NCBI RefSeq assembly: GCF_018069925.1
Contig: NZ_JAGPXB010000002.1
Location: forward strand, 186,001 to 250,000
Direction of reading: 5' to 3'
DNA length: 64,000 nt
Origin: Flavobacterium erciyesense
GTDB lineage: Bacteria; Bacteroidota; Bacteroidia; Flavobacteriales; Flavobacteriaceae
A program made the position numbers and the translations under genes. Under the pieces are notes generated by a model. The model searched no databases. It saw nothing but the letters and a program-made list of their open reading frames with translations, and was not told the DNA's origin. Positions 7,752 to 17,501 of this stretch are shown piece by piece; position 1 is the first letter of the stretch, and every line of letters begins with the position of its first letter.

Positions 7752-9899
7752 ATGACACAAATGAAAAGAAAAGATTTACAACATTTACAATTACAACCTT
7801 CAGCAACTGCCAATCAACCGGAAGCAGCAAACGAGTCGTTTTTTTTAACTGCTGAGGGCATTTCAGTAAAGCCTACCTACTCTAAATTGGATTTAGAAAC
7901 AGTATCGCATCTTGATTTTGGAGCTGGATTTGCTCCCAATTTGAGAGGGCCTTACGCTACGATGTACGTACGACGTCCTTGGACTGTTCGTCAGTATGCC
8001 GGATTTTCTACTGCCGAAGAGAGTAATGCTTTTTACAGAAGAAACTTAGCAGCAGGTCAAAAAGGTTTGTCAATTGCATTTGATTTACCAACGCATCGCG
8101 GTTACGACTCAGATCACGAACGCGTGGTTGGTGACGTAGGAAAAGCTGGAGTAGCCATTGACTCTGTCGAGGATATGAAAGTTCTTTTTGATCAAATCCC
8201 ACTAGATGAAATGTCAGTATCCATGACCATGAACGGTGCTGTTTTGCCTATTATGGCCTTTTATATCGTAGCAGCCGAAGAGCAAGGTGTAGCTGCAGAA
8301 TTACTTTCGGGAACCATTCAAAATGATATCCTTAAAGAATTCATGGTTCGCAATACCTACATCTACCCTCCTACTCCTTCAATGAAAATCATTGCTGATA
8401 TTTTTGAATATACGAGTCAAAAAATGCCAAAATTCAATTCTATTTCTATATCTGGTTATCACATGCAAGAAGCTGGAGCTACCGCAGATATTGAGCTAGC
8501 TTACACGCTTGCTGATGGATTAGAATACATTCGTACCGGATTAGCAACGGGAATGAAAATAGATGATTTTGCACCTCGCTTATCCTTTTTCTGGGCCATT
8601 GGTATGAACCATTTTATGGAAATTGCCAAAATGCGTGCTGGAAGAATGATTTGGGCTAAACTGGTCAAACAATTTGAGCCAAAAGACGACAAATCTCTAG
8701 CGCTACGCACACATTGCCAAACGTCTGGATGGAGTTTAACAGAGCAAGATCCTTTTAACAACGTAGCTCGTACTTGTATTGAAGCAGCTGCGGCAGCTTT
8801 TGGAGGAACCCAATCATTGCACACCAATGCCCTTGACGAAGCTATTGCTTTGCCAACTGATTTTTCTGCCAGAATTGCTCGTAACACGCAATTGTACTTG
8901 CAAGAAGAAACGAAAATCACGAAAACGGTAGATCCATGGGCAGGAAGCTATTACGTAGAAAGCCTTACAAAAGAAATTGCCGATAATGCTTGGAAACTTA
9001 TTGAAGAAGTAGAATCATTAGGCGGTATGACCAAAGCAATTGAATCTGGTATTCCGAAATTGCGTATTGAAGAAGCTGCAGCCCGAAAACAAGCTCGAAT
9101 TGATAGCGGACAAGATATCATTGTTGGTGTTAACCAATACCGTTTAGAAAAAGAAGACCCGTTGCAAATTTTGGATGTAGACAACCAAATGGTTCGCAAG
9201 CAGCAGTTGGAGCAACTTGAACACATCAAAGCAACTCGAGATAGTGAAAAAGTAAAACAATCACTAGAGAAACTAACTCACTGCGCAAAAACTGGCGAAG
9301 GAAACTTACTAGAAATTGCAGTAGAAGCAGCTAGAAATAGAACAACCTTAGGCGAAATCAGTGATGCCTTAGAGTCGGTTTTTGGAAGGTATAAAGCACA
9401 AATCAAATCATTTAGCGGCGTGTACAGTAAGGAAATCAAAAATGACGAAAGCTTTGAAAAAGCGAAACAATTAGCCAATGATTTTGCCGTTGTAGAAGGG
9501 CGTCGTCCTAGAATTATGATTGCAAAAATGGGGCAAGACGGTCACGATCGTGGCGCAAAAGTAGTAGCCACAGGTTACGCTGACGTAGGTTTTGATGTTG
9601 ATATTGGTCCACTTTTTCAAACACCAGCCGAGGCGGCAAAACAAGCTGTTGAAAATGACGTGCACATTCTAGGCGTTTCGTCTCTAGCTGCAGGACACAA
9701 AACATTAGTGCCACAGGTAATCGAGGCTTTAAAAGAATACGGCCGAGAAGATATTATGGTAGTAGTTGGCGGTGTAATCCCGGCGCAAGATTATCAATTT
9801 TTATTTGATGCGGGAGCTGTAGCAGTATTTGGACCAGGAACCAAAATTAGCGAAGCTGCCATTAGTATTTTAGAAATTTTAATTGGTGGTGACGAATAA
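7752..9899 (+). CDS. mutB: Methylmalonyl-CoA mutase large (alpha) subunit
   Basis: This 715-residue catalytic subunit carries the TIM barrel ([20 protein letters not shown] near residues 65-85) and a C-terminal cobalamin-binding domain with [10 protein letters not shown]. His598 in that motif is the lower axial ligand to cobalt, and GVSSLAAGH and VVVGGVIP complete the B12 fold. With MutA it isomerises methylmalonyl-CoA and succinyl-CoA using adenosylcobalamin. The size is normal for the family. No cobalamin synthesis genes and no meaB-type chaperone are in the window. A very strong hairpin terminator follows. Confidence 0.96.
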   Translation: MTQMKRKDLQHLQLQPSATANQPEAANESFFLTAEGISVKPTYSKLDLETVSHLDFGAGFAPNLRGPYATMYVRRPWTVRQYAGFSTAEESNAFYRRNLAAGQKGLSIAFDLPTHRGYDSDHERVVGDVGKAGVAIDSVEDMKVLFDQIPLDEMSVSMTMNGAVLPIMAFYIVAAEEQGVAAELLSGTIQNDILKEFMVRNTYIYPPTPSMKIIADIFEYTSQKMPKFNSISISGYHMQEAGATADIELAYTLADGLEYIRTGLATGMKIDDFAPRLSFFWAIGMNHFMEIAKMRAGRMIWAKLVKQFEPKDDKSLALRTHCQTSGWSLTEQDPFNNVARTCIEAAAAAFGGTQSLHTNALDEAIALPTDFSARIARNTQLYLQEETKITKTVDPWAGSYYVESLTKEIADNAWKLIEEVESLGGMTKAIESGIPKLRIEEAAARKQARIDSGQDIIVGVNQYRLEKEDPLQILDVDNQMVRKQQLEQLEHIKATRDSEKVKQSLEKLTHCAKTGEGNLLEIAVEAARNRTTLGEISDALESVFGRYKAQIKSFSGVYSKEIKNDESFEKAKQLANDFAVVEGRRPRIMIAKMGQDGHDRGAKVVATGYADVGFDVDIGPLFQTPAEAAKQAVENDVHILGVSSLAAGHKTLVPQVIEALKEYGREDIMVVVGGVIPAQDYQFLFDAGAVAVFGPGTKISEAAISILEILIGGDE

Positions 9900-9931
9900 G
9901 TTAGTTTTTCATCTTGAAAACTAATAAGCAC

Positions 9932-9962
9932 AAAAAAGGCTAGTATTGTACTAGCCTTTTTT
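9932..9962. terminator. Bidirectional terminator after mutB
   Basis: Perfect 14-bp hairpin with arms AAAAAAGGCTAGTA and TACTAGCCTTTTTT around a 3-base loop. It lies between the convergent mutB (+) and the lysozyme-like gene (-), whose stop codon it touches. Confidence 0.9.
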
Positions 9963-10618
9963 TATTCTTGTAATTTGTAAATAGACGTAACAGTTGCATT
10001 ACCGTCTGCTTCAATAAACGAAGTATCATACCCGCTAAACATTTTCATATAACTGCGAATTGACGATCCGTAAGCATCAGAAAAATTGCGTCTTCCTTTA
10101 TACCTGAAGTATTTTTTAACTGATCCAGCACCACCAAGGTGAGCTGCTGCCAAAATTCCTGACTCTGTAATACGAACGCCATTTAAAACGGTTCCTTCGT
10201 ATTTTTCAATTTCTTTTTTTAATTCCCATTTGTTTTTAGCTAACAAGGCCAAAAATGCTTTTTCTTGTAATTCTGGACTGTTTAAAAAATGAGAACTGCT
10301 TTTTACTCCTACCGATTTCAATGTCTCGGTTCCAAATTGATATTTACCTAAATAACCTAAGGAATTGATTTTTTTATACTTGCTTTCGGATTCTCTTTTT
10401 CCGATAGCTTCTTTAAAACCAACAAAAAAATTACCAGTGTAAGGAATACTTGAATTGTTGTATTCACTTGCTTGTTCAGATGGAAATAAGTAGTGTGAAC
10501 CATCTTCTTCATTAATAAGAAACCAGGGGTTAGTTTCTAAATTTAAAGGCCTAAAACCTAAACTCAAAAAAACTGTAATAACAGTCAGACTAGTGTAAAA
10601 ATACCACTTCTTTATCAT
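9962..10618 (-). CDS. Membrane-anchored lysozyme-like (transglycosylase-type) protein
   Basis: This 218-residue protein has an N-terminal signal or anchor helix (about residues 4-22, WYFYTSLTVITVFLSLGF). Then comes a domain with GKRESES (Glu76 or Glu78 a candidate catalytic acid), GYLGKYQFGTETL at 88-100 and ITESGILAAAHLGGAGSV. This Glu-Ser, GxYQF and AAAHLGG arrangement resembles lysozyme-fold lytic transglycosylases, so a role in cell-wall remodelling outside the cytoplasmic membrane is likely. The activity is inferred from motifs and not proven. It is followed upstream on the same strand by DUF2279 and mltG genes, a suggestive envelope neighbourhood, but it has its own -7 box. Confidence 0.6.
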   Translation of the reverse strand: MIKKWYFYTSLTVITVFLSLGFRPLNLETNPWFLINEEDGSHYLFPSEQASEYNNSSIPYTGNFFVGFKEAIGKRESESKYKKINSLGYLGKYQFGTETLKSVGVKSSSHFLNSPELQEKAFLALLAKNKWELKKEIEKYEGTVLNGVRITESGILAAAHLGGAGSVKKYFRYKGRRNFSDAYGSSIRSYMKMFSGYDTSFIEADGNATVTSIYKLQE

Positions 10619-10666
10619 AAATTGTTTTTCTTCAAAACGCTGTCCCGTTAAGAAATTTCTATGCGC

Positions 10667-10674
10667 AAAGGTAC
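10667..10674 (-). promoter_or_regulatory. -7 box upstream of lysozyme-like gene
   Basis: On the minus strand the sequence reads TACCTTTG, a match to TAnnTTTG, about 49 bases before the start codon. Confidence 0.5.
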
Positions 10675-10715
10675 GTAAAAAATAGTAAGCCTGATAATCA
10701 GCACGTTAAACTTTT

Positions 10716-11606
10716 CTAAAAATAGACGAAGTGGTATTTTATATCGCCGAACTGACTGATTTCGAGCGTTGGAGCGGGAAGCTTGATGGTATTAATTAAA
10801 GAAAAAACAGTCTTCAAAACCGGAGATTGGGTCTTTATTTTGGTTAAATCAACATCTAAACTGAGGTAAAACTGTCTCGTTCGCCTTGCATTAAAGCCAG
10901 TCGTTGCAACTTGATCGTTAGGGTTCCCTGCTAGCATTCCATCGGCGCCGTATCCCAAAGCAATGTTGAGCCATTTTGGCAATTTTGATTGCTTAGCAAA
11001 GGAGTGCAAGTTCACCGAAAGCCAATAGGTTTGACCGTTGTAATCTTTTAAAATTTGTTCCGTTAAATTGGCGCCTAAAACCTCTGGACGGTATGTAGCA
11101 AAATTGGTTTGATGAAAAGAAAATTTAGGAATAATACGTTGTTCTTCCCACAGAAGATCCTGCGCGAGATACAATCCTGTTCCCGTTGCGTTGGCCACTA
11201 CGTCACCCACAGATGCTCCCCACTCTTGAGAAAAACCATCCATAACCTCAACAGCAGTTAAAAAGGCAAAACCGATTCCGGCACCATACAACCTTTGTTG
11301 TTTTTTACTGGCACCGCTCCATTGCCAAAGTTCAGCACTTAGCCTGCCCAATTGATAAGAAGAATAAACATGTCCTACCTTATCCATTTGAAGCCATTCT
11401 GAATTGTCATCAACAAAATGAAATTTGGATCGAGGATACGAAGCATACCACAACTGATTTAACCCAATTAAGGTTCCAGTCGCAATTGCGGCTTGCGAAA
11501 TTCCTACTGCTTTTTGTCGTTTAAGATGTAAGGAATCAGCAGGTTCAAAAAAACGCTGCGCGAAACTTATTTGAAAAAAAAGGAGGAAACAAAGAACAAG
11601 GCGCAT
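10716..11606 (-). CDS. DUF2279 (YfiM-like) secreted protein
   Basis: This is 296 residues from the Met of MRLVLCFLLFFQISFAQ, a clear signal peptide ending at SFAQ. An in-frame upstream extension would overlap mltG and bury the signal peptide, so 11606 is chosen, one base after the mltG stop. The DKVGHVYSSYQLGRLSAEL segment and the later EVMDGFSQEWGASVGD are characteristic of DUF2279/YfiM proteins, whose function is unknown. The protein is probably periplasmic or outer-membrane associated. The one-base spacing indicates translational coupling with mltG. Confidence 0.8.
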   Translation of the reverse strand: MRLVLCFLLFFQISFAQRFFEPADSLHLKRQKAVGISQAAIATGTLIGLNQLWYASYPRSKFHFVDDNSEWLQMDKVGHVYSSYQLGRLSAELWQWSGASKKQQRLYGAGIGFAFLTAVEVMDGFSQEWGASVGDVVANATGTGLYLAQDLLWEEQRIIPKFSFHQTNFATYRPEVLGANLTEQILKDYNGQTYWLSVNLHSFAKQSKLPKWLNIALGYGADGMLAGNPNDQVATTGFNARRTRQFYLSLDVDLTKIKTQSPVLKTVFSLINTIKLPAPTLEISQFGDIKYHFVYF

Positions 11607-11607
11607 T

Positions 11608-12648
11608 TTATCGTTGCACGCCTTGACTGTTAATCCAATCAGAGTATTTTTTTGCATTAACATTGTGCTCCTCTAAAGTTGTAGCGAACTCATGGTACCC
11701 AAAACGATCTACGCTGGCGCAAAAGTAAATGAAGTCGTTTTTTTCAGGATTTAAAACTGCTTCGAGCGCAGTGATATCTGGCATGGCAATTGGCCCAGGA
11801 GGTAAACCAATATTCATATAAGTATTATAAGGATGTGGCATTACCAAGTCTTTGTAGAAAACTCTTTTTATCACTTGATTAAAGTCGTTGGATTTCTTTT
11901 TCAAGGCATAAATCACCGTTGGATCGGCTTGCAAAGGCATTTCTAAACGCAAGCGATTCAAGTATACGCCTGCAATGCGTGGTCTTTCGTCTTTTTTTAC
12001 TGATTCTTTATGAACGATTGATGCCAAAGTTGTAGCCTGAATTGGTGTTAAACCTTGTTTTTGTGCTTGAGCGATACGCGCCTCAGTCCAAAAACTACGG
12101 TATTCTTTTAGCATTTTATCTCTGAACTTTACTGCAGATGTATTCCAATAAATCTCATAAGTATTTGGAATAAGTAAGGCCAAAACCGTCTCTTCATTAA
12201 ATCCGTTTTCTTTTAAAAAAGTAGAGTCTTTAAAAGCTTGCAATAATGAAATACTGTCGGCTTCGATTTGTGAGCCCACACGACCAGCTAAATTTTCGAT
12301 GCGTTCTTGATTGTTAAAAGCCAATTTTACCGCTGAATTAAGGCGCAGACTTTTAACCAATTCATAACTGTTCATTCCCTTAGTCAAAAGAAAGCGACCC
12401 GGAATCACATTCTCGGTGTACCCACGTTTGCTGGCAACAGTTTCAAAACGTTCCATATCTTCAACATAAGGCACAAGCAATTGTTTTACTTGCTCATAAT
12501 TTGCATCAGTAGGCACGTATACGTACACTTCATTTTCTGAAAATTTGGTATTTGGCGAAAATACTTTTTGTACAAAATACAAACCGTAAACCAATAAAAT
12601 GGAGATTACAACTACAGATACAATGCTAATTATTTTTTTAATATTCAT
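11608..12648 (-). CDS. mltG: Endolytic murein transglycosylase
   Basis: This 346-residue YceG-like protein has one N-terminal transmembrane helix (about residues 7-29) and an extracytoplasmic domain. The family signatures are LLIPNTYEIYWNTS, TLASIVHKES (with the catalytic Glu), and AGVYLNRLRLEMPLQADPT. MltG cleaves nascent glycan strands at the inner-membrane surface and sets their length. It is followed with a single-base gap by the DUF2279 gene and preceded, 79 bp away, by a GNAT gene on the same strand. Length and motif order are normal. Confidence 0.95.
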   Translation of the reverse strand: MNIKKIISIVSVVVISILLVYGLYFVQKVFSPNTKFSENEVYVYVPTDANYEQVKQLLVPYVEDMERFETVASKRGYTENVIPGRFLLTKGMNSYELVKSLRLNSAVKLAFNNQERIENLAGRVGSQIEADSISLLQAFKDSTFLKENGFNEETVLALLIPNTYEIYWNTSAVKFRDKMLKEYRSFWTEARIAQAQKQGLTPIQATTLASIVHKESVKKDERPRIAGVYLNRLRLEMPLQADPTVIYALKKKSNDFNQVIKRVFYKDLVMPHPYNTYMNIGLPPGPIAMPDITALEAVLNPEKNDFIYFCASVDRFGYHEFATTLEEHNVNAKKYSDWINSQGVQR

Positions 12649-12727
12649 TTGAGGGCTTTTATGAATGAAGAAATATGTTTTCTAATTTATATCTAACTAT
12701 TTGAAAAACAACAACTCATTTTTATAA

Positions 12728-13270
12728 CTATAGCGAAGGCCATTTCGTATTGATGAGTTGAAAAATGGCTTCGTCTTTGTAGACTCCTTTTACGAAAGTC
12801 CAATCTTTTTTGATACCAATTTTTTCGAATCCAAATTTAGTAAAAAGTGCCGTACTTGCAGCATTTTCGGCACTAATATTTGCATACAATTGATGTAAAT
12901 TGAGGTTTGTAAAAGCATATTCAATTAATAAATCTAACGCTTCTGAACCGATGTTTTGATTTCTATTTTCTGCTTTTTGAATAACGATGCCAACACCTGC
13001 TCTATTGTTTTTGGGATCAAAATCAAATAAATCAATTAAGCCAACTGCAGGAAAATCTTCGTCTTGACAAATAGCCAATCGCAATTGTTTAGCTTCATAA
13101 ATATCTTGCTGGGCGTTTTCAAGGTATTGTTTGACCAAAAATCTGCTGTAAGGAGTTTGCGTATTGCTTACTTCCCAAATACTTTGATCGTTTTCAATGG
13201 CGTACACGAACTCCAAGTCATTGGGCTCTAGCGCACGAATATAAATGTTTTCGCCTTTTAATGTTTTCAT
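12728..13270 (-). CDS. GNAT N-acetyltransferase, SpeG/RimL-like
   Basis: This 180-residue protein has the GNAT layout. It opens with an N-terminal IYIRALEPNDLEFVYAIEND. The acetyl-CoA loop is degenerate (NRNQNIGSEALDLLIEY near residues 105-122), and the C-terminal part holds NLHQLYANISAENAASTALF and KFGFEKIG. The overall layout resembles spermidine N-acetyltransferase SpeG and ribosomal RimL enzymes, so the acceptor could be a polyamine or a protein N-terminus; sequence alone does not decide. It lies between dapF and mltG on the same strand. Confidence 0.85.
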   Translation of the reverse strand: MKTLKGENIYIRALEPNDLEFVYAIENDQSIWEVSNTQTPYSRFLVKQYLENAQQDIYEAKQLRLAICQDEDFPAVGLIDLFDFDPKNNRAGVGIVIQKAENRNQNIGSEALDLLIEYAFTNLNLHQLYANISAENAASTALFTKFGFEKIGIKKDWTFVKGVYKDEAIFQLINTKWPSL

Positions 13271-13345
13271 TTAATTATTTCAGGAAGTTACATTGAGGAA
13301 TCTCAGCAATGAACCATAGTTGATTTTGATAATTCGTTTAGAAAA

Positions 13346-14128
13346 TTAAATTTCAATCGTACCTTGAAATACAAATTGAGCAGGTCCTTTCAGAAAAACA
13401 TTTGTAAACTGTTCGCCTTCTTTTTCAAACGAAACGGTTAATTTCCCTCCCTCTACATTCAAATTAATTTCAGTTTCAGCTGTTTTTTCTAACACATTCA
13501 TGGCTATGGCTACGGCTGTTGCACCAGTACCGCAAGAAAGTGTTTCATCTTCTACGCCTCTTTCATACGTACGTAAAGAAAAGGTGTTCGGATCGATTTG
13601 ATTCACAAAATTGACATTACTTCCGGCTTGACCGTATAAAGAGCCATAACGAATGGCAGCTCCGTTTTGTTTTACGTCGTAATTGGGTAAATCAGCTACC
13701 AACTGCACATGATGTGGCGAACCAGTGTTTAAAAAAACATAATCCTCTTGCACATTTACCTTGGCTACATCAATCATTTGCAGTGCTACAATTTCGTTCT
13801 CGTCAATAGTTGCGTGATGCAAACCATCTGCAGCAATAAATGTCGTTTTGTTTTCAATAACCTGTAGCTTTTTGGCGAAAGCTACCAAACAACGGCCACC
13901 ATTGCCGCACATAGAACTGGTATTTCCATCTGAATTATAGTACACCATTTTAAAGTCGGTTTCGGCATCGTTTTCTAGTAAAATTAAGCCATCAGCTCCA
14001 ATCCCAAATCGTCGGTCGCACAATTTTGCTACAAGTGCTGTATTGTCTTTTGGAAAAAAAAGCGAACGGTTGTCAATCATAACAAAATCGTTGCCTGTAC
14101 CTTGGTATTTATAAAATTCTAATTGCAT
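13346..14128 (-). CDS. dapF: Diaminopimelate epimerase
   Basis: This 260-residue enzyme converts LL- to meso-diaminopimelate in the lysine and peptidoglycan pathways. Both catalytic cysteines are present: Cys74 in SSMCGNGGRC and Cys199 in LSCGTGATA. The N-terminal FYKYQGTGNDFVMIDN is the family opening, so the Met at 14128 is the start; an 18-residue upstream extension is not family-like and would overlap the -7 box at 14149. It heads a minus-strand run of dapF, GNAT, mltG and DUF2279 that is envelope-oriented. Confidence 0.96.
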   Translation of the reverse strand: MQLEFYKYQGTGNDFVMIDNRSLFFPKDNTALVAKLCDRRFGIGADGLILLENDAETDFKMVYYNSDGNTSSMCGNGGRCLVAFAKKLQVIENKTTFIAADGLHHATIDENEIVALQMIDVAKVNVQEDYVFLNTGSPHHVQLVADLPNYDVKQNGAAIRYGSLYGQAGSNVNFVNQIDPNTFSLRTYERGVEDETLSCGTGATAVAIAMNVLEKTAETEINLNVEGGKLTVSFEKEGEQFTNVFLKGPAQFVFQGTIEI

Positions 14129-14148
14129 TTTTTTAATTTTGTGAAGTA

Positions 14149-14156
14149 CAAAAGTA
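14149..14156 (-). promoter_or_regulatory. -7 box upstream of dapF
   Basis: On the minus strand the sequence reads TACTTTTG, a match to TAnnTTTG, 20 bases before the dapF ATG. Confidence 0.55.
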
Positions 14157-14265
14157 CAAACTATTAATGAAATGTTAATCATTGTTAAAGAGCGTTAAAC
14201 GGTATTTTAACAAACCAAAAAAGTTTTAATTTTACTTGTAATTATTTTTTTAAACGAAATTAAAG

Positions 14266-15666
14266 ATGAAAAATTTATCAACATTATTTGGAGTTTCCTT
14301 GTTAAGCGGTGTGGTTACTTTAGGTTCCTACAAGCTATTATTTGATACTGATGGTTATTTTTCTAAAGATAATGGTTCAGTAGTTACCATGGCATCCAAT
14401 TCATACGGAAAAAGAGTTGGTTTAGCATCAGAAGTGCTAGACTTTACTGAGGCTGCTGACAAGACCATACATACGGTGGTTCACGTAAAAAACGTTTCAA
14501 GAACAACAGTCTCTAACCCAATTCTAGAATACTTTTATGGCTTTCGAGGCGGACAATCGCAAGAGCAAGTAGGAACTGGATCTGGAGTAATTATCTCTGA
14601 AGACGGCTACATCGTCACCAACAATCACGTGATTAAAGATGCATCCGAAATTGAAATTACACTCAACAACAAGAAATCATACAAAGCAAAATTGATTGGT
14701 ACCGACTCAAAAATGGACATCGCTTTGCTTAAAATTGATGCCGATGAAAAGTTGCAGTACACCGCTTTCGCGAATTCTGATTCGGTGAAAGTGGGCGAAT
14801 GGGTTTTGGCGGTAGGAAATCCGTATAACTTGAACTCGACTGTTACGGCAGGTATCGTTTCGGCGAAAGCCAGAAATTTAGACACGAGCGGAATTCAATC
14901 GTTTATTCAAACAGACGCGGCCGTAAATCCAGGAAACAGTGGTGGTGCTTTGGTGAACACTCGCGGCGAATTAATCGGTATAAATACGATGATTTCGTCA
15001 CCAACTGGAAGTTATACCGGATATTCATTTGCCGTTCCTTCTAACATTACCCGCAAAATCATTGAAGACTTAATGGAATTCGGGAATGTACAGCGCGGAA
15101 TTCTAGGCGTTGAAGGTGGCGAATTGAACAGTATGAATTCTAAAGAATATGGTATTAGTTTAACTCAAGGCTTTTACATCAACAAAGTGACTAAAAATTC
15201 AGGTGCTGACAAGGCTGGCTTGACCAAAGGCGATGTTATTGTAAAAATAGACGAACAAAACATCAGCTCTTTTGCGGATTTGTCAGGCTACATTAACACC
15301 AAACGTCCAAACGATAAAGTACAAGTAACTTACAACCGAGACGGAAAAATCAAAACCGTTCCAGTTACGTTGAGCAAAAACGAGTTTTTTAATGCGGAGT
15401 TCAAAGGAATGACCTTAGAAAATCTTGAAACTGCCGATAAAAAGAAATTTAAAATCGATTACGGTGTGCGCATCAAAGGCATTAGCGACCAAAAGTGGCA
15501 ACAATATGAAGAGGAATTGGTTGGAAGTATTATTTTGACTATCGATAATGTCAAAGCGACTAATGTAGAAACCGTATCAAAATTGATGAGTAAAATTGAT
15601 GACAATCAAAAAGTACGCATTGAATTGATCAGTAAAAACGGTGAATTGCTACGCTTCTTTATGTAA
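14266..15666 (+). CDS. HtrA/Deg-family serine protease
   Basis: This 466-residue periplasmic protease and chaperone has an N-terminal membrane or signal segment (about 5-25). A trypsin-like domain follows with the complete triad His121 (TNNHVI), Asp151 (SKMDIALL) and Ser225 (NPGNSGGAL). One clear PDZ domain starts near residue 280 (GFYINKVTKNSGADKAGL), and a degenerate second PDZ-like region reaches the C-terminus (VRIKGISDQKWQQ onward). The family degrades or refolds misfolded envelope proteins. The gene is alone between dapF (divergent) and the GAPDH gene, with its own terminator, and expression is likely stress-linked. Confidence 0.93.
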   Translation: MKNLSTLFGVSLLSGVVTLGSYKLLFDTDGYFSKDNGSVVTMASNSYGKRVGLASEVLDFTEAADKTIHTVVHVKNVSRTTVSNPILEYFYGFRGGQSQEQVGTGSGVIISEDGYIVTNNHVIKDASEIEITLNNKKSYKAKLIGTDSKMDIALLKIDADEKLQYTAFANSDSVKVGEWVLAVGNPYNLNSTVTAGIVSAKARNLDTSGIQSFIQTDAAVNPGNSGGALVNTRGELIGINTMISSPTGSYTGYSFAVPSNITRKIIEDLMEFGNVQRGILGVEGGELNSMNSKEYGISLTQGFYINKVTKNSGADKAGLTKGDVIVKIDEQNISSFADLSGYINTKRPNDKVQVTYNRDGKIKTVPVTLSKNEFFNAEFKGMTLENLETADKKKFKIDYGVRIKGISDQKWQQYEEELVGSIILTIDNVKATNVETVSKLMSKIDDNQKVRIELISKNGELLRFFM

Positions 15667-15690
15667 ACAATTTTAAAGTTTAAAAACTCT

Positions 15691-15720
15691 AAGCCATCTT
15701 GCAAAACAAGGTGGCTTTTT
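15691..15720 (+). terminator. Terminator after the HtrA-like gene
   Basis: Hairpin AAGCCATCTTG / CAAGGTGGCTT with a 3-base loop, followed by a T run, 24 bases after the stop. Confidence 0.85.
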
Positions 15721-15769
15721 TATTTTGCAAAAAAAATGAAAAACACGCTACGAAATCGATTGAAATGGG

Positions 15770-15777
15770 TACTTTTG
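15770..15777 (+). promoter_or_regulatory. -7 box upstream of the GAPDH gene
   Basis: TACTTTTG matches TAnnTTTG and lies 48 bases before the ATG. The following GCA is also seen after the boxes for udk and prfC. Confidence 0.55.
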
Positions 15778-15825
15778 CACAAATTTTAAAAAAATACAAG
15801 ACCTTATTTTCATTAAATTTTCAAC

Positions 15826-17274
15826 ATGACAACTACAACTTTATACGAAAAAGAAGTCTCTTTGCAAGCCGACAGGCGACGTGCAGGAGTAGAATTGATT
15901 AAAATCATCAGTGATTTATGGTATGACAAATCCATTGAAATGGTTTTGTTTCGCAACCAATTAATAGATCGCAATGTAAGCGAGGTAATCAACCTACACG
16001 AGTATGCTGCTGCATTTGTAGGCAAACCTATTTCGATTTTTAATTCGGTTAAAATTGCTCAAGCGATTTTAGAATTGAACTTGCCACCCGCAAAATTAGA
16101 CATCGGAAAACTTACGTATGAGTTCGGACAAGAAGAAGACAACTATCCAGACGCGAAATATTTTGTAATTGACAAACTAAAAAACGCTAAAGATTCAGAA
16201 GAAATTCAACCAAAAGATGTTGTATTGTACGGTTTTGGACGTATTGGTCGTTTATTGGCTAGAGAATTAATGTCGAAAACAGGTAAAGGAAGTCAATTGC
16301 GCTTGCGTGCTATTGTAACTCGCGACAAAAACGATGCGGTTTCATTAGAAAAACGTGCTTCGTTGTTACAATACGATTCTATTCATGGTGATTTTGAAGG
16401 TTCAGTTACTGCCGATCCTGCAAACAATGCTTTAATCATCAACGGAACAACCGTTCATGTAATTACTGCAAACAGTCCTGAAGAAATTGATTACACGCAA
16501 TTTCATATAAATAATGCCTTAGTGATTGATAATACAGGAGCTTTTACAACACAGGAAGCTTTGAGTCGTCACCTTACTTCAAAAGGAGCTGATAAAGTAC
16601 TACTTACTGCTCCTGGAAAAGGAGTTCCGAATATTGTTCACGGAGTTAACCACAACGAGTACAACCCAGATGAAATCAGTATTTTCTCTGCAGCTTCTTG
16701 CACAACCAATGCGATTACTCCGATTTTAAAAGCGGTTGAAGATACCTTAGGCGTTGTTAAAGGACACTTAGAAACCATTCACGCCTATACCAACGATCAA
16801 AACTTGGTAGACAATATGCACAAGAAATACCGTCGCGGTCGTGCTGCTGGTTTGAACATGGTAATTACCGAAACTGGTGCCGGAAGCGCTGTTGCAAAAG
16901 CGTTACCATCGTTAGAAGGAAAATTAACTTCTAACGCGATCAGAGTTCCTGTTCCTAATGGTTCGTTAGTAGTTTTGAATTTAGAAGTTTCTAAAAAAAC
17001 CACCGTAGCCGCTTTGAACTCAATCATGAAGAAGTATGCTCTTGAAGGCGAATTGGTAGAGCAAATTAGATATTCTATGAATAACGAGTTGGTTTCATCA
17101 GACATTGTAGGAACGGCACAACCTGCTATTTATGACAGTAATGCAACAATTGTTTCAAAAGATGGCAAAAGCATCGTGCTTTACATTTGGTACGATAACG
17201 AATACGGCTACAGCCACCAAGTAATTCGCTTAGCTAAATATATTGCTAAAGTAAGACGTTACACGTACTACTAG
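15826..17274 (+). CDS. Glyceraldehyde-3-phosphate dehydrogenase, N-terminally extended
   Basis: This 482-residue GAPDH carries about 130 extra residues before the Rossmann motif GFGRIGR (136-142). The catalytic Cys292 lies in SAASCTTNAITP, and the substrate-binding AGLNMVITETGAGSAVAKA and the C-terminal WYDNEYGYSHQV are all present. It oxidatively phosphorylates glyceraldehyde 3-phosphate with NAD(P). Canonical enzymes are about 335 residues. The extension (VSEVINLHEYAAAFVGKP and onward) is not obviously repetitive and has no signal peptide; similar long forms are known in Bacteroidota. Cofactor choice and direction (glycolysis or gluconeogenesis) cannot be read from the sequence. Confidence 0.93.
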   Translation: MTTTTLYEKEVSLQADRRRAGVELIKIISDLWYDKSIEMVLFRNQLIDRNVSEVINLHEYAAAFVGKPISIFNSVKIAQAILELNLPPAKLDIGKLTYEFGQEEDNYPDAKYFVIDKLKNAKDSEEIQPKDVVLYGFGRIGRLLARELMSKTGKGSQLRLRAIVTRDKNDAVSLEKRASLLQYDSIHGDFEGSVTADPANNALIINGTTVHVITANSPEEIDYTQFHINNALVIDNTGAFTTQEALSRHLTSKGADKVLLTAPGKGVPNIVHGVNHNEYNPDEISIFSAASCTTNAITPILKAVEDTLGVVKGHLETIHAYTNDQNLVDNMHKKYRRGRAAGLNMVITETGAGSAVAKALPSLEGKLTSNAIRVPVPNGSLVVLNLEVSKKTTVAALNSIMKKYALEGELVEQIRYSMNNELVSSDIVGTAQPAIYDSNATIVSKDGKSIVLYIWYDNEYGYSHQVIRLAKYIAKVRRYTYY

Positions 17275-17378
17275 CCTACCGTTTACAAGTTGTGGTGGGT
17301 GGTTGTAATTTTTTTAGTTTTAGTTTTAGTAAATAGTTTTAAATTTAAAACAGCCACTTCCCGACTTGAATAAAATTT

Positions 17379-17415
17379 AAAATCCGTCTTGTTATCAAAC
17401 GAGACGGATTTTTTG
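17379..17415 (+). terminator. Terminator after the GAPDH gene (copy 1 of a pair)
   Basis: Stem AATCCGTCTTGTT / AACGAGACGGATT with a 4-base loop, followed by a T run, about 105 bases after the GAPDH stop. It is nearly identical to the hairpin at 18205-18244. Confidence 0.85.
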
Positions 17416-17501
17416 TTTCACAATTATAAAAGAAAAACATTGCAGTTATGTAGTATTTTATTTCTATTTTTAGCATTGCCAAATTTCTAAATCAATTCAG
17501 C

